Notes: generated by a model not told the origin, from the letters alone. Shown: positions 1 to 12,490, numbered from the stretch's first letter. The stretch: 48,598 nucleotides of DNA from Lingula anatina (GCF_001039355.2 NW_019775810.1:26297-74894), one strand, 5' to 3'. Numbers and translations are program-made.

Positions 1-68
<68 letters not shown>
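1..68. repeat. (TG)n microsatellite
   Basis: Uninterrupted TG dinucleotides run from the window edge to about position 68 and are followed by a short G run. The array probably continues upstream of the window. The apparent ORF through it is only a Val-Cys repeat and is not a gene. Confidence 0.98.
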
Positions 69-71
<3 letters not shown>

Positions 72-85
72 AGGGGGGGGGGGAG

Positions 86-3000
86 GAAATTTTCCTGCAA
101 TGTGATACTACTGGTACTTGCTCAGTTCTATACCTTACATTCCACCTTAAAATCTGATCTTTTGAGGGTTCATGCCTCAATGGAACAATTAGCCATGTGG
201 TGGAGTAAAAAATAAGTTTCCTTTTATTGTATCACCTTTTTGTCGAGTCATCATTCATTCAGACTCTTGAAAAACCACTGTACACCTTTCCTAAGACTTT
301 GAGCAAGCTTCAACACTTGAAACCTTACATATACTCAGCGGCACCTCATAAAGTAATATGCCCCGCCCGTGTATTATTGAACAGTGAGCTACTCCGCCTA
401 TAAATCAAACACTGGAGCTCCAAATATACCACACATAACATTAGGTCATCCAGGTGAGCACACAACAAAAATCCACAGCTAGGGCAATACTTGGAAGAGG
501 CAATGCCCTGGTCCTGGATAAACAAAAGGAGTGCATGAAAATGAAAAGATCTTTTTTTAAATTGATGGTTTCTAAATTTCGGTGGACCACAATAGATGTC
601 CTCTGAATAAAAGTAGCCTGCAACTGTCAGGTATGAAACTAAGATGTGTTATCAACTTTTCTGCTGAAAACAGACATTGAATTTACCACTCTGCAAATTC
701 TGTGTAATATATATATATATATATCTGTATAACATGTGAGTGAGGGAGAAAGAGATAGAAAGTATCCAATCCCCATTACACTGATCAAAAAAAAAAAAAA
801 AAATTAAAAAGCTGTAAAGCTCCACAATAAGGAGCCAACTCCAAACCTCACTGAGCCTAAACCCACCCAACATATTACAATAATTGTTTTCAACAATTTC
901 AATTCATCTGGAAAAAATAAGGGTAAAACATTCCAAACACAAAACAAAAACAGACAGTCTGATCCATAAGTGATGCCCTGGAAACTATAATAAGATCCAC
1001 CCAGTGGAATATCAACAGCGCAGGGAAAAAGGTACACAAGCACCTTTCCCACCTGTCGGCCATACCTGCTGTGATAACTAAAGACACAAGACTCAGCACA
1101 TTAATTTTTACAAGGGGGCTTACAGTTTAAGGAAAATTAAATATTGACTCTGCAAACAACACCATGGTCAATTCCCACTTTCTCGTTATCTGTGCTTAGA
1201 GTGGAAATCTCGTGGATTTGGTTACAATTTGATAAAAAAGTGTCAAACTTTGCGCTACTGCAGGGCTGTTAACCTGGTGAAGATGCTATGTTATAGTGTG
1301 AGGTATGAGGCGACTAAGCTTTAACACTGGAGCTGTATGTGTCACAGTGAATAATGATACTGGGGACATGTAGGATATCTGGATACAAACAGTGACAGCG
1401 ATAGCTATAATAAGGAGGTTTTGCAAACGATGTACAAGCACTAGTATGAGAATGCAGTACCAAACTTAATACTTTGTAGGGCCGTTTCATTTAACTTAAA
1501 GGAATATGGATACTAAACTTTGAAAGCACTAACGTGTAATTTGGCATAGGTGAAAAAAGTCATCAGTTATAACAACAGTTTTTGTTTCAAATGGTTATTA
1601 CTCCAAAATTGCGTTTGACCACCAAGATTTTGTTACATAAAAGATCTGACAGTTGCCAAAACTGGGGAAAAAAAACCTACACTTTTAGCACTGTTCTTAA
1701 TCTTTAATATGAACCCTTCAATTTGATGTGCCATTCTTCTTCTTTTTTTCTTTTTGTCAATTTTAGAAAGATTATATCAGCCACAAACTTCAACATTTTG
1801 AGTTCTGACATGTCTGATTACAAATCTTTCATGTGATGCTCAGGTTTATAAATCATAATCACATGGTCTTCTAAGATGGAAGTTAAATCCCCTGTCTGTT
1901 GAGCTAGGGCGAACTAAGTTGAGCCACAATGACAAGACTGGAAATGCAGCCTCAGTACCTACCACAAGCTGGTATCATCAGTCTGGGTCCATTGCCCCCA
2001 AACTAGTTCACTCCCCCAACCAATAATACATACGGTAATTACTCATAAATTTCAAACACCTTAGAAATTCCAATATTTCATCATTGTCAGCGAAGTTTAT
2101 AATTTTTTGAAAACAAAATTAATCTCAAAACTGACATTTCAACTATTTTTAAGAACTCCAATTTCATCTTTTTCTGTTTGTTTTGGGAAATATTCTTCAG
2201 CCATTATGTATCATGAATTTCACAAGTCACCACCGTACTAGTACACACCCCTATACTACAAGTCCATCCACCCATGCAAAACTGCATTTTATTGAAGACA
2301 GTGTCACCTTTGAAATGTATAATTTTCTGTTCAATCTCTATAGCCAGGCAGAGATTCATCATTAAGTTTCCTGATCCATGAAAAGCTGTCTTTAAAGCCC
2401 CTATCATACTGTTCAAAATTGCTCTGACCCTTGGAGTAAATAATAAATTGCAGTTCAACAGAGAGATGCACCAACAAGTTCTCTGCATCAGCGTTCCATA
2501 AAGAATTGGGTTTACAAACCACAGTGTAGGTCCACAAAGATATAATATAATATAAAACTTGCTGGCTAGCTATATGCTGGTGATAAGATGGGTTTCTTTA
2601 AATGAGCTGTCACCTGTGAAGACCAAGAATTAGCAGTAGCAGGCCTACCCAACTACCAGACTCGGCACCGAATGATCCTGAATTCACCGGTAGATCAGAC
2701 CACACTACCTGTTTTCAAGATGTGTGTCAGATCGCATTACACAGTATCATACCCTGAACAAATTTTGAGTGGTGATGCAATGCTTTTCAACCCCGCTGAA
2801 AATCGACACTATCACAACGCGTACTAGGCAAGAGTGGTGTCTGGTAGTTGGGTAGGCCTGAGTAGCTAGGATGTAGATTTAGACCCCCCCCCCCCTCTAC
2901 ACATACACACTTATTTCTGCTGAGGCGAGTCTGTCCAACCTGGTGAGTGGTACCTAATAATGTGATCTTCCCAATGTACAGTACTACTAAGATAATTTGA

Positions 3001-6000
3001 AATGGAATATTCACAAAAACAGGTACGGAAATGCCAAAATGAGGTCACCCATTTTCAGATCGGTCTGTTGTAGAATATCTGATCTCCCTCCCCCCTCATA
3101 TTTGTGGCAAGTGTGACATTTCACGAAGCCAGCCCTTTCCAACACATAGCTCCCACAAAACATTTCCAATATGAATATTATCAACAATATCAAACCCAGC
3201 CACTCTTCAGTTAACAGTGCTGAGAATAAAATGGCACTGAATCATGCAAATAAAGAATCGGTTTTCAACTGAGCTGCCATTCATCAGGCACTCATAACAA
3301 TTTTTTGTTTGGGGGGTTTTGTTTCTTTTTTGTGCTATAACTAATTTACGATCCAGACCTTAGTCTATCTACATACAACGACCTAGTAAACAACAATAGC
3401 AAAACTAAGATAAATCAATTATTATTTTGTTTATCATTTTCTCTCTGCAATAATTATTGCATGAATAAAATTGGGCAATCAGTAGCTTTCTGCAGTCCTG
3501 AATGCAAAGAACAGGATTCTCTTGAACTCATTTTACATCATTTCTTTTCTTTCAGGAATGGGGGTTGATTCTGTTTTATCACCACTAAAAAGTTCTATTC
3601 TTCCCCCACTAAGAAACTCTGTTCTTCCGCCACAATAAATACAAATATTATTAAGCCGAAGATTCTGCTTGAAAAACTCTATATGGGAATTGAACCAATT
3701 ACTATTTTCTCACAAAGATATAGTTACCTGATGAGGTTGGCAGTTACAATGTGTTATCCAACCTGCTTTTTTATCTGTCACACAAGAAATCATTTCCAGA
3801 ATGAAAAACCATGTATTTATAATCAATTGGGATGTTTGAACATCCCTTCTTGTTATGCAGTTCATTTACAGTGTCTATATGCACTGAATAATTTCAACAA
3901 ATAAAGCGGGATTCTCACTTTGGTATATCAAAGTAGGGGGCACATATGCTGATAGCTAGGGGGAGGAGGCGACAGGGGCAGAAAGGGGGAGGGGCAATCC
4001 CCCCCCCTCTCCATTTCAACAATGAGTCCCACATATACATCTCTCTGTTAATTACTATACTTAACAGGGTAGGGGTAAAAACCTTCAACAAGACTTATAT
4101 GCAGAGTGAAGCTTTTTTTCTTACATTTGCCAAGTTGGCAATCTTAAATTAACATAACAGGTTAAAAAACAGACCTACTTGACTACCTGGCCTATCACTT
4201 AGGTAAATGCATTAGCATTGACTAACTCACAAGAGCTTTTTTCTACTCCTAAAACGTCAAATTTTTCAGTCAATAACATGAAAATCTGAAAACTTCTGGC
4301 CAAAACCAAGGTTCTATAATTTCGACCTTCAATTGGTCTTCATCCTACAGATAGCATTTCCAATTATGGATGCATTTGCCATGCACACAACATAGATAAA
4401 TCACCTCAGATATACCAGACCAATAGACAAACATGACTGATGAAGCCATTTACTGGGCTGGTTAAGTCTTAATGGTCAGCCAGGTGATGAACTACCTCTG
4501 CCTTTTTTTAATGATAACAGTTCAGTTGAAAGAAACACTGGTCTCCTTACTGTACATTAGGACAGGGATGGAGAATATGTGTTATTAGCCAAGCATATTG
4601 CTGTTGTGCTGAAAAATCACAAAATATCAGCACTAATAATATTTTTAAATCCTACTGACCCTTCTGAGACAAAATATTAAAATTCTGATTTCATTTGCTT
4701 AGCTGTAGTTGAGCTTCCTGTTCATAAGCAAAAGCTATGCAAAAAAGAAGTACTAGTAGCTTCACAAAGTTGCTGATAGCTAACATTTGTCTGCTATTGT
4801 ATGAACTTTCAATTTCATATACTAGTACATGTGCATTTGGAACGGATACCTGACCACCAAAACCCCTGAATGAGACAAAAATAGCAAACTAAGGCCAAAT
4901 AACATGGCTCAGAAATGACCAAGCCAATGGAAATAGAAATAGAAAGACCTTCCAAGCTACAGCACATTGTATCTGTCAGCTGTTAAACGGATAGATCTGC
5001 GAAATAACGACAGCATTATGCACATTTAATGCAATTTTCAGTCTGTAAAGTAAATTAAATACTCCAACCACATGGGGGTTTATTTACCTGGCAGACTTGA
5101 CCCCACCCAGCTACCTGAGTTTACCTGTGGCACCCCTTCTAGTCAATACAGCTTTCACAAGGCTTCAAAGGTTAAGATGGTACTTGTGGGAGCTTTATAC
5201 AAATACTAGTATAGTGTGTGGTCTGCAGTCTAAGAAATACACTGTATACATCATCATGTACATTGCTGCACATATCAATATATTGTGTAACATGGGGGAG
5301 AGTATTAAGGAGAAGATTTAGCCTGCTGCACTATATATCTTCTATTCACCTGACGCCAAAGTTTCAGATTTATCTGAATATGTAAAAGTAATAACACAAC
5401 ACCTATTTCTTCAGAACAAAAATATTTTAGATCTACATCTACTAGTAGATGGATACATAACATATTAATTTCCCAGCTTCATTTAATTGGTAAAATAGTT
5501 CTTAATTCTTAAGATATCCCAGACAAGCTACTAGTATGCAGTCTCACTGTCTTAGTCTTAAGTTTATACTGCTGTGAACATGGCTCATGTTTTGATGATG
5601 CCATTTAATCCGCTTCTGTTATTCTCTGTATGAACTTGATCCACAAAATATAATATTTTGTTTTCACAGCACTGTGAGTATTCACAGTGAGCTATGACAT
5701 TCACATCTGTCACACAGTTCAATGTCTACTTCACATTTATAAAAAGCATCAAACATGCAGGCAACAAAACTCAATACAAAATAAGTGAATAATTTAATGC
5801 TCTGAATATAATCATTATCATATGACTGCTTATGGTAGCATTCATTTTGAATTGGAGAGATCTCAACTTCAAAGACTTACTATAGGTGTGTGATATATGT
5901 ATGAATACACATTTGATATAAAAGAATACATAACACACCTGGGATAACTTATTCACAATGGACATAACAACAGTCTTTTCTCCCTAACTCAGTATGCAGT

Positions 6001-6140
6001 AAGCAGAGGCATGGTTTTTGTGGATTTTTTTTCTCCTACTGTAGTTACTCATTTGGACAACAAAACAATATTGGAAAACTTAAAGAGGTACTAGTAACAG
6101 ACACCTGGTACCATCTCTCTTTCTCATCCTCTCTTACTTG
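86..6140. other. Anonymous non-coding DNA, possibly intron 1 of the minus-strand gene
   Basis: I see no convincing exon on either strand. Open frames are all below 95 codons, low in complexity and without family resemblance. Visible items are a short (TA)n near 706-724, an A run near 787-803, C runs near 2883-2894 and 4001-4008, and an excess of the heptamer ACTAGTA. If the 11-codon exon at 7312-7344 is real, this tract belongs to its first intron or to later untranslated exons, which I cannot resolve by eye. Confidence 0.5.

Positions 6141-6144
<4 letters not shown>

Positions 6145-6212
<68 letters not shown>
6145..6212. repeat. (CA)n microsatellite
   Basis: About 34 uninterrupted CA units, preceded by a short CT-rich run. 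Confidence 0.98.
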
Positions 6213-6218
<6 letters not shown>

Positions 6219-7311
6219 GCAATTGGAACAGTGTCACAGATAGTTTTAATATAAAAGTCAGTATTATCAAATATCAACATTTAACTGAACAATATACTAG
6301 AACTGATTGACCACAGTGGAGTACAGTTATAGCCTCTGGACATAACTGATGCAACAGTATCATTAATTTCCCTTTGCCAGAGAGTAGTACTAGTAACTGC
6401 AGAAATACTAACATCTAAATCACTGCCTATACGCATTGCTATGCTGCTCAGTTACTAGTATATATCCCCTATAGCAAAATGATGCATACCTTAGCCTTAG
6501 GGCAACCACACGCTTTCATGTTTGTGATCATGAAATAAATGAATATACTATAGTCTTGCATGGAGGAGGCCATATCACAGCATTGGCGGATCAATATAAA
6601 CCTATGAAAAATATTCTGTGTTCTTTTGATATTAACACATGAGTCATGGTCTTCTATTTCTTTGTGGGGAAATTGAAAACGGATGTTCTTTTTCTCTCTT
6701 TGTTAATGAATGATCTGGATATGCTTGGTATAGATGCATCAAAATCTTCATGAAACAATTATGAACCTATAGTCCCATTCTAGTATAATGTGGGTGACAA
6801 CATGTTATGACTTTGGAAATTACATGGTTTGAAACCATTTTTGCCATGCATTAAACTTGAAAACATGCATTTTCTTACGCCAAATTGCAATGAAGTAGAG
6901 GGGGTACATTGTTATGATATAGTAGTCTGCAGTGTACCATGGAGTGCGCATATATATGACACCAAGTTCTAATATCAGTGGTTGCTACTCCATATACTAA
7001 GAAGAATCCAAACATCCATTGCTACTGCAGTTTAACGGGCGGCAGTTTAACTGTAGTTCAGACTTCTAATTACAGAGTCTGACAGCTGTTAACACTCATA
7101 AATACTCAGGACTTCTAACCATAGGTGGTCAGTGAGTACTGACCAACGGGCAACAGGTGGGGATTACTGCAGCATACCTTTGAAGTAAACAGAAACCAAA
7201 CACTAACTGTTCACGAGAGGATTTACCCTAAAAAACAATCAATCCAGAAGGCAACAATCATTCTATGTTATTAAAATATTCTCGATGTGAACATTGAAAG
7301 TAGGGACTTAC
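6213..7311. other. Non-coding stretch, probable start of intron 1 of the minus-strand gene
   Basis: No coding frame is recognised. The right edge is the GTAAGT splice donor (minus strand) of the exon at 7312-7344, so this sequence is most simply read as intron. Confidence 0.5.
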
Positions 7312-7344
7312 CTTCTGGCCTCTAATCGGGGCTGGAAAAGCCAT
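7312..7344 (-). CDS. First coding exon (11 codons) of an unidentified minus-strand gene
   Basis: On the minus strand an ATG in good Kozak context (AACATGG) opens the frame MAFPAPIRGQK. It runs directly into a consensus donor, AAG|GTAAGT, leaving a phase-0 exon of 33 nt. The exon is too short to name the protein, and I found no convincing second exon in the 7.3 kb to its left, so the next exon lies either beyond the window or hidden in that tract. The upstream sequence holds a YY1-type element near 7597-7609, as expected for a housekeeping-type promoter. It could be a chance ATG-plus-donor combination, but the start context, the donor and the promoter motif agree with each other. Confidence 0.45.
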
Positions 7345-7595
7345 GTTGCTTGCTGTCACTTCCTTGTTGCTTGTCGATTTCACCTGCACCCACCTGGTGG
7401 ATTTCAAGAGGATGCGATGTGTTTTTCGCTTTCAAAACACTCTTACGAGTTGTCCCTGGGCACTTGAGCTAGAGTCTTCCACAGCGTAAGTGTGTATATT
7501 TCAATCAGCAGTCCTCAATGACAATCACTAAGCAAGGACTTGAAATTTAGTCGCTATCAACACCACCAGCATTGGAAAACTGCAAACACTATCGA

Positions 7596-7611
7596 GTCCG
7601 CCATCTTTGAC
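7596..7611 (-). promoter_or_regulatory. YY1-like promoter element (AAGATGGCGG)
   Basis: Read on the minus strand the site is GGTCAAAGATGGCGGA, matching the YY1 core AAGATGGCGG that is often found just downstream of transcription starts in TATA-less animal promoters. It lies about 255 nt upstream of the minus-strand ATG at 7344. Motif seen; function inferred. Confidence 0.4.
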
Positions 7612-9291
7612 CAAGTATCGTCGGAAGGTGAGGGTGTGGTCAATTTTCCTTCCGCTAAGGAAATAGTTCATCTAGTATATTTGAATTTAAATAATATATT
7701 TATGATAAACAACTATCAAGATATTAATAAATAAGCACAAAAGGATAAATTATTAATTTTTTATCCATAATAAAAAGATTTTGGAGGATATTTTTAATTC
7801 AAATAATGAGGTCACCCGCGTAGTTTTTAAACTTGGTTTTGACCTCTGACCAACCGAGAAACCCAAGTAAAATCACAGGGTAAAGATTTCAGAAAAGAAT
7901 AACCGTTTCTCTGAACGTAATACATGACCTTAAAAGCTACAATGTGGTTAGATATATTTTACATCTTATACAAATTCAACATGAATTTCTCAGGAAATAA
8001 TAATCGACAGGTAAAGAAATTATAAAGGTGTTATAATGTGGTCGGCAAGTGCCCTGTGTATTGAAATGTGAATGTAAACAGGAGTCGAGAGGGAAGCAGA
8101 TGTGTGTAGGGATTATGGCGTGTGGTTCAGTCTTTTTATCCGGAATGCAGAGACATATTCGATTCTAGTCAGAACCTTTGGTAATATTACGCTTAAATGT
8201 AACCTTAATATTTGCTGTTTGTATTCGAGAGAGCAACGAGCACTTAAAATTTGATTGTCATAATTAAGGTATTCACAAATTACCTGGGTGTGAGAAATGA
8301 ACATGTGCAGATGAATTATTATAACCGTTACGTCGTTTTACTTCACACTTATGAGGAGGGTATTGTTTGCATGAAGATAATAGCGTTTGTGCAAGCTTAG
8401 CAAAAATTGTAATATGGTTGTGCATCAACAGCTTTGGCAAACTGAAAGTATACTGATTTGATTTACAATTAAGGGCAGTTCCAGATTAAGGGGGTTGGGG
8501 TGGGGCAGAACCTCCACCCCCCACTCCCAATCCACACCCCCCACCCCCACTTCTCTCCAATTGCCTCAATTTTCGACCTTACATGGTGTAGGTACTTAAT
8601 GCAGGTAATGCCTCGTTCCTCTCAGTGTTTCAAATTCCCAAGGCTATAATATACATGTATACATGTATGGATTTACATCCTTGCAAAAATGTGTCATCTG
8701 TCACACCTTGAACCTGTAGTATATCATTTGCATTTAAAGTGCCTTTGTATCGTTTCACGCATCAGTTTCATAACGTTTTAGTGTTTTTTTTTTATTCCCC
8801 CTATGTTTAATGAATAAAAATGTCCCAGTTCGTAAGCATGGTAGTGCTAAGTACTGCTAATCCCTGCCATTTATAAGTGATGTCCCTGATATAAAGCCCG
8901 TGCACAGAGTTTGGCACAGAGGTTGGATATGAGGCCTTACCTTAAAAAGATATCTATATGGTATAAGACCGAAAAAAATGAGACAAGCCCTGCCATCCCT
9001 TGGTATGTAATAGTGAGAGGAATGTTGTTACTTGAGGTAAAACGATGTATTAACCACTCCGTACATGAGATCTCCCCAGGGAGATGAGAAACATTCAGGT
9101 TAAAAAAAAAATTCAAATTGACCATGTAGGCAAAAAATTGCCAAAAAAGTAATGAACAGATTTTAAAAATACACATAAATGCTATTGTATATAATTTCTA
9201 GGTATTCATCCAACTCTCCATGTGTCGCCAAAATATATATGATAATAATTAAGAAAAATAATAATGTTTTTAATTTTTCAATTTTCTGCAG
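7612..9291. other. Intergenic region between two divergent genes
   Basis: No coding frame is supported. It contains a G/C-rich skewed patch near 8488-8550 (G runs followed by C runs) and a polypyrimidine-rich tract near 9267-9291 that ends in the acceptor CTGCAG used by the next gene. Confidence 0.5.
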
Positions 9292-9296
9292 GAGTC

Positions 9297-9431
9297 ATGT
9301 TAGCAGACAGGTGCCATGAACAACCTCCTCCTCACTGGCAACAGGCGCCATCTTCATCAGTTCAACTTGAAGGTGGCGCTAGTGGTGGTGATTATCTTTG
9401 TGTTGCTGACCATCATATCTTACGTCAATGA
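9297..9431 (+). promoter_or_regulatory. Upstream ORF overlapping the main start
   Basis: The first ATG in the exon opens a 44-codon frame that stops inside the main coding sequence, 113 nt past the main ATG. Such overlapping uORFs usually lower translation of the main frame. Its context (GAGTCATGT) is weak, so leaky scanning is likely. Seen in sequence; effect inferred. Confidence 0.35.
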
Positions 9432-9440
9432 GTTGGCAAA
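9316..9440 (+). CDS. Exon 1 of a cysteine-free type II membrane glycoprotein (cytoplasmic tail and TM anchor)
   Basis: An acceptor (TTTTCTGCAG) at 9290-9291 starts an exon whose ATG at 9316 (GTGCCATGA) encodes MNNLLLTGNRRHLHQFNLK, then a hydrophobic segment of about 20 residues (VALVVVIIFVLLTIISYV), then NELA. The exon ends in AA|GTAAGT (phase 2). Joined to 9674-10778 it gives one frame of 409 residues. The short basic N-terminus before the hydrophobic stretch predicts a type II signal anchor, with the rest in the Golgi/ER lumen or outside the cell. A second ATG upstream (9297) opens an overlapping out-of-frame ORF ending at 9431 and may reduce initiation here. Confidence 0.7.
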
Positions 9441-9673
9441 GTAAGTGTATGTCTATATTGTATGCTTAGAGGTTTTTGCACAAATATCTATTTTTATCAG
9501 TGCTCACTTCTTAATCTTTTTTTCCTAATCTATTTTCATTGTTTTTTAAGTTTTCCAAAATCTGTATGATGATCATATTAAATGTCAGGAATTTATTGGT
9601 TGATGGATTGATCAACTGATTGATTGCAGGTATTATTTCAATAAAAGATAATATAATATTGACCTTTTTTCAG

Positions 9674-10778
9674 AGCTGGATTACTGGAAAAAAGATCCCA
9701 GCGCAAGCGTGTCATGCAAACATATTCTAACATCAGAGATGAAAGTGCAGTAGGGGCTCTTGCGAACGCTTCCAAGGATATTGATGACAGCAAATATCAA
9801 ATCCATGATAGAGATTATAACAAGAATCCCAAATCAAAAAAGAGAAAACATGGCGCAAATGTTGAAGAATCTGAGAAAAATGAAGATGAGATTAATGGTG
9901 ATGGTGGAAATCATAGGGCCAAACGAGATGCTCCACTCGAAGATGGATTTAGGGAACACTTACAAGGTGATGGTAATCACTTGCAAGAATTCAACAAGCA
10001 TATGGAATTAAGAGAAGCAAGGAAGTTTGTAGTCTTAGAAAGACTAGAAAAACATCTGAACTCAAAACACGCAGTGAAATCCAAAACTACCCTAAAACCA
10101 GAGAAATATGGCTTCCAAAAAGAGCCCGGTGGTTCTAGATCTGCAAGTGAAGTGGACCAATATTCAACTGCTGAGGATCAGGAGAAATATGCATCAGAGA
10201 AAGGCATACCTTTTACTTCACCCGAGACTTCTATTAATAATCAATCAAACCATCATTTGGATGCTAATATAACAGACATATCATCTAGAAGTGCCTTAAA
10301 TATATCTGTAGTGATGGGACTTAACCAAACAAATAGGGATGATTTTGAAGAAGCAGAGATGAGAGAAAATAAGATTCAGGAGGAGAGCGATATTTCCACC
10401 ATTTTGTACAACAACACTAATATAGTTGAGCAGAGGGAAGAAGATACTTTTTCTGAAAAATTGGGAAATTTTAGCAGAAATCAAAATTACCAGAATAATC
10501 TGGGCAGGAGAGATTTTAGAAATCATAACCTACGGAGTTCACAGAATGTTTCTGATGATTTACTCAACCAAACTGAGATCCTTGAGCCAAAGAAAACTCC
10601 AGGTTCAAGAATGAAGTACATGTACAAAGTTAATCCAGCTGAATTTGAAGGAAATATCACATCTTTTTCTTCTTCTAGGAATCCATTGCTACTGTTTCAA
10701 AAATTTATTCCAAGGGCATCGAAAAATGAGAAGTCTCCAGTTAAACAGATACAAACTAAAGAGGTTTACATTTTATGA
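9674..10778 (+). CDS. Exon 2 of the type II membrane glycoprotein (luminal/extracellular region)
   Basis: The acceptor TTTTTTCAG at 9665-9673 joins in frame with the previous exon (AA plus A restores a Lys codon). The exon encodes about 367 residues to a TGA at 10776-10778. They are strongly hydrophilic, rich in Asn, Lys, Glu and Ser, with roughly ten N-glycosylation sequons (such as NAS, NQS, NIT, NIS, NQT, NNT, NFS, NVS). I see no cysteine in either exon. A dibasic RAKR followed by DA fits the furin consensus R-X-K-R. No catalytic domain is recognised. The protein resembles the stem of a Golgi enzyme without its enzyme part, or an intrinsically disordered surface or secreted precursor. A further exon after a cryptic donor cannot be excluded, but no strong donor precedes the stop. 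Confidence 0.65.
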
Positions 10779-11560
10779 TGTATTAAATATTTTTTTCCTA
10801 AAAAGAACACATTATGAGGAACAACTTGTAAAACTGTTTGACAATAGACACAGACTTGAAAATGTACTGTCTTTCCTTAAAATGAAATTCCTCTGAGATG
10901 TGAAATGGGTAAATTTATTGGATAATTGACATTTCAAAGTCATGAAGTTCTAATTGTGCATTACTGTTAAACATATATGCCACAATTTTGCTCAAAGCAA
11001 CTTCATTCAACCAAAATAATTTCAAGAGGATATCCATGCCCAGCCATTAAAGGTGTCAGTATGTGGGGGACGGCTTTTGATATTTAAAACCCCAAGGCCA
11101 CAAGATGCGATTTGAACATGAATGCATTCAGTAGTCTCCTGAGAGCATGGGGAATATTACATCAGATGTAATTTATAGATTTCTTGACAATTTTGATACA
11201 ATATTTATGGTGATGCAGTTTGGAGTAAGAACTGCATATTTACCAGTATGCTTGATACTAATATTTTTTTTCTGTAAGAATGATAGGCTAGTTGGGAGTT
11301 ATAAGACCAGAGTATTAGAGTGTACAAAAAACTTCATATGTTATGAGAATGCCTGGAAACAGCATACTGATTACTAAAGTCATCTTTATGTACAGACACA
11401 GATGTGTCTGTACATATTGCCATCACCTGCGTCTGTCGTCGCCATCGCCGTCGCCGATCATGTCGCTGTCGCCGTCGCCGTGCACGTTCAGCGTTAACAC
11501 CATAAGTGGAAGACAGTTTTACTTTTTGGCTTTATATTTACAGAGCTGACTAATATTCAT
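10779..11560. other. 3' flank of the glycoprotein gene and repeat-like DNA
   Basis: No gene is supported. The first part is probably 3' UTR. Near 11430-11485 lies a degenerate (GTCGCC)n hexanucleotide tract. Confidence 0.45.
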
Positions 11561-11873
11561 AAAACGCGGGTCAAGTTCGAAATTCAGCATGATCGGGCCA
11601 TTATTGTAGAATTTATGCTGTTTTTTCACTTTTTAGCATATATGCAACACTGTTAACACATTTCAAGGAAAACCGATAGGCCTGTTGTCATGAAACTCAC
11701 AGGAGTAATCAGTCTTACTAAAACGCAGATCAAGTTCGAAAATCGGCATGATCGGGCCACTATTTTACTAGTTATGCTGTTTTTTACTCTTTTCAGCATA
11801 TATGCAACACTGTAAACACAATATAAGAAAAACAGATGGGCCAATTGTCATGAAAGTCACAGGAGTGGTCAAT
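11561..11873 (+). repeat. Two tandem copies of a 159-bp repeat, cut by the assembly gap
   Basis: A unit beginning AAAACGCGGGTCAAGTTCGA at 11561 is repeated at 11720 with scattered differences (shared landmarks: CATGATCGGGCCA, TTATGCTGTTTTTT, AGCATATATGCAACACTGT, TCATGAAA, TCACAGGAGT). The second copy runs into the N gap, so the array is probably longer than shown. Confidence 0.85.
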
Positions 11874-11963
11874 NNNNNNNNNNNNNNNNNNNNNNNNNNN
11901 NNNNNNNNNNNNNNNNNNNNNNNNNNNNNNNNNNNNNNNNNNNNNNNNNNNNNNNNNNNNNNN
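11874..11963. other. Assembly gap (90 N)
   Basis: A run of N that interrupts tandem repeats; its true length is unknown. Confidence 0.99.
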
Positions 11964-12490
11964 AAAAAAACCTATTTTGGGCACTGCTCCCATGATTACC
12001 TTTTAAGAAAAACCATGTCACTTACTGTTCTCAAACTTACAGGAAAGAAACATGGGACTAAAATACAGCTGCAGTAGGCAATGCAATCTGCCAGATAAAC
12101 AGTTTTTTTGTGAAAATTTAATTTTTCACATATTGGCATTTTCAAGGTGTGACTTTTAAGTTCCACAGGCTTGAAGACCCCGGCTAGTCACATTTTCTGA
12201 AAATCCATGATACATATATTTTGTTATTAAAAATTGATTGTCATTATGCTGTTAACCATTATGTAATATTGCATCAAAATAGAAGAAAACACAATTTTGG
12301 GTGCTGCTGCCATGATGACCATTATGGGAAAACCATGTTTCTTATGATTGCCAAACTTTCAAAAAAGAAATACAGGACTAAAATGCAGCCTGAGTTGGAA
12401 AAGCAGTCTAATTGACTGCTTTTTCTGGAAGTTTTACATTTTCAAAGTGTGAACTTGAACTCCCATGGGCCTGAAGCCTTATGCTTGTTT
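11964..12490 (+). repeat. Diverged pair of repeats of about 210-240 bp
   Basis: Sequence from about 11964 to 12185 recurs, diverged, from about 12282 to 12490. Shared landmarks in the same order are TTTTGGG, CTGC(T/C)GCCATGATGACC-like, AAAACCATGT, GACTAAAATGCAGC-like, TTTTCAAGGTGTGA-like and a CCTGAAG-like segment. No open frame is shared, so they are repeats rather than exons. Confidence 0.65.

Noticed and set aside
6-215. ORF starting in the TG repeat
   Set aside because: Low-complexity Cys-Val translation of a microsatellite; no gene features.
804-1052. Minus-strand ORFs around 800-1100 as exons of the gene starting at 7344
   Set aside because: Hydrophobic, AT-driven composition, no family pattern and no paired acceptor and donor in a consistent phase.
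2204-2488. 94-codon minus-strand ORF
   Set aside because: No recognisable domain, no start context, no splice signals.
5085-5135. Two GTAAA-type donors on the minus strand near 5090 and 5125
   Set aside because: No open frame with a credible acceptor could be built around them.
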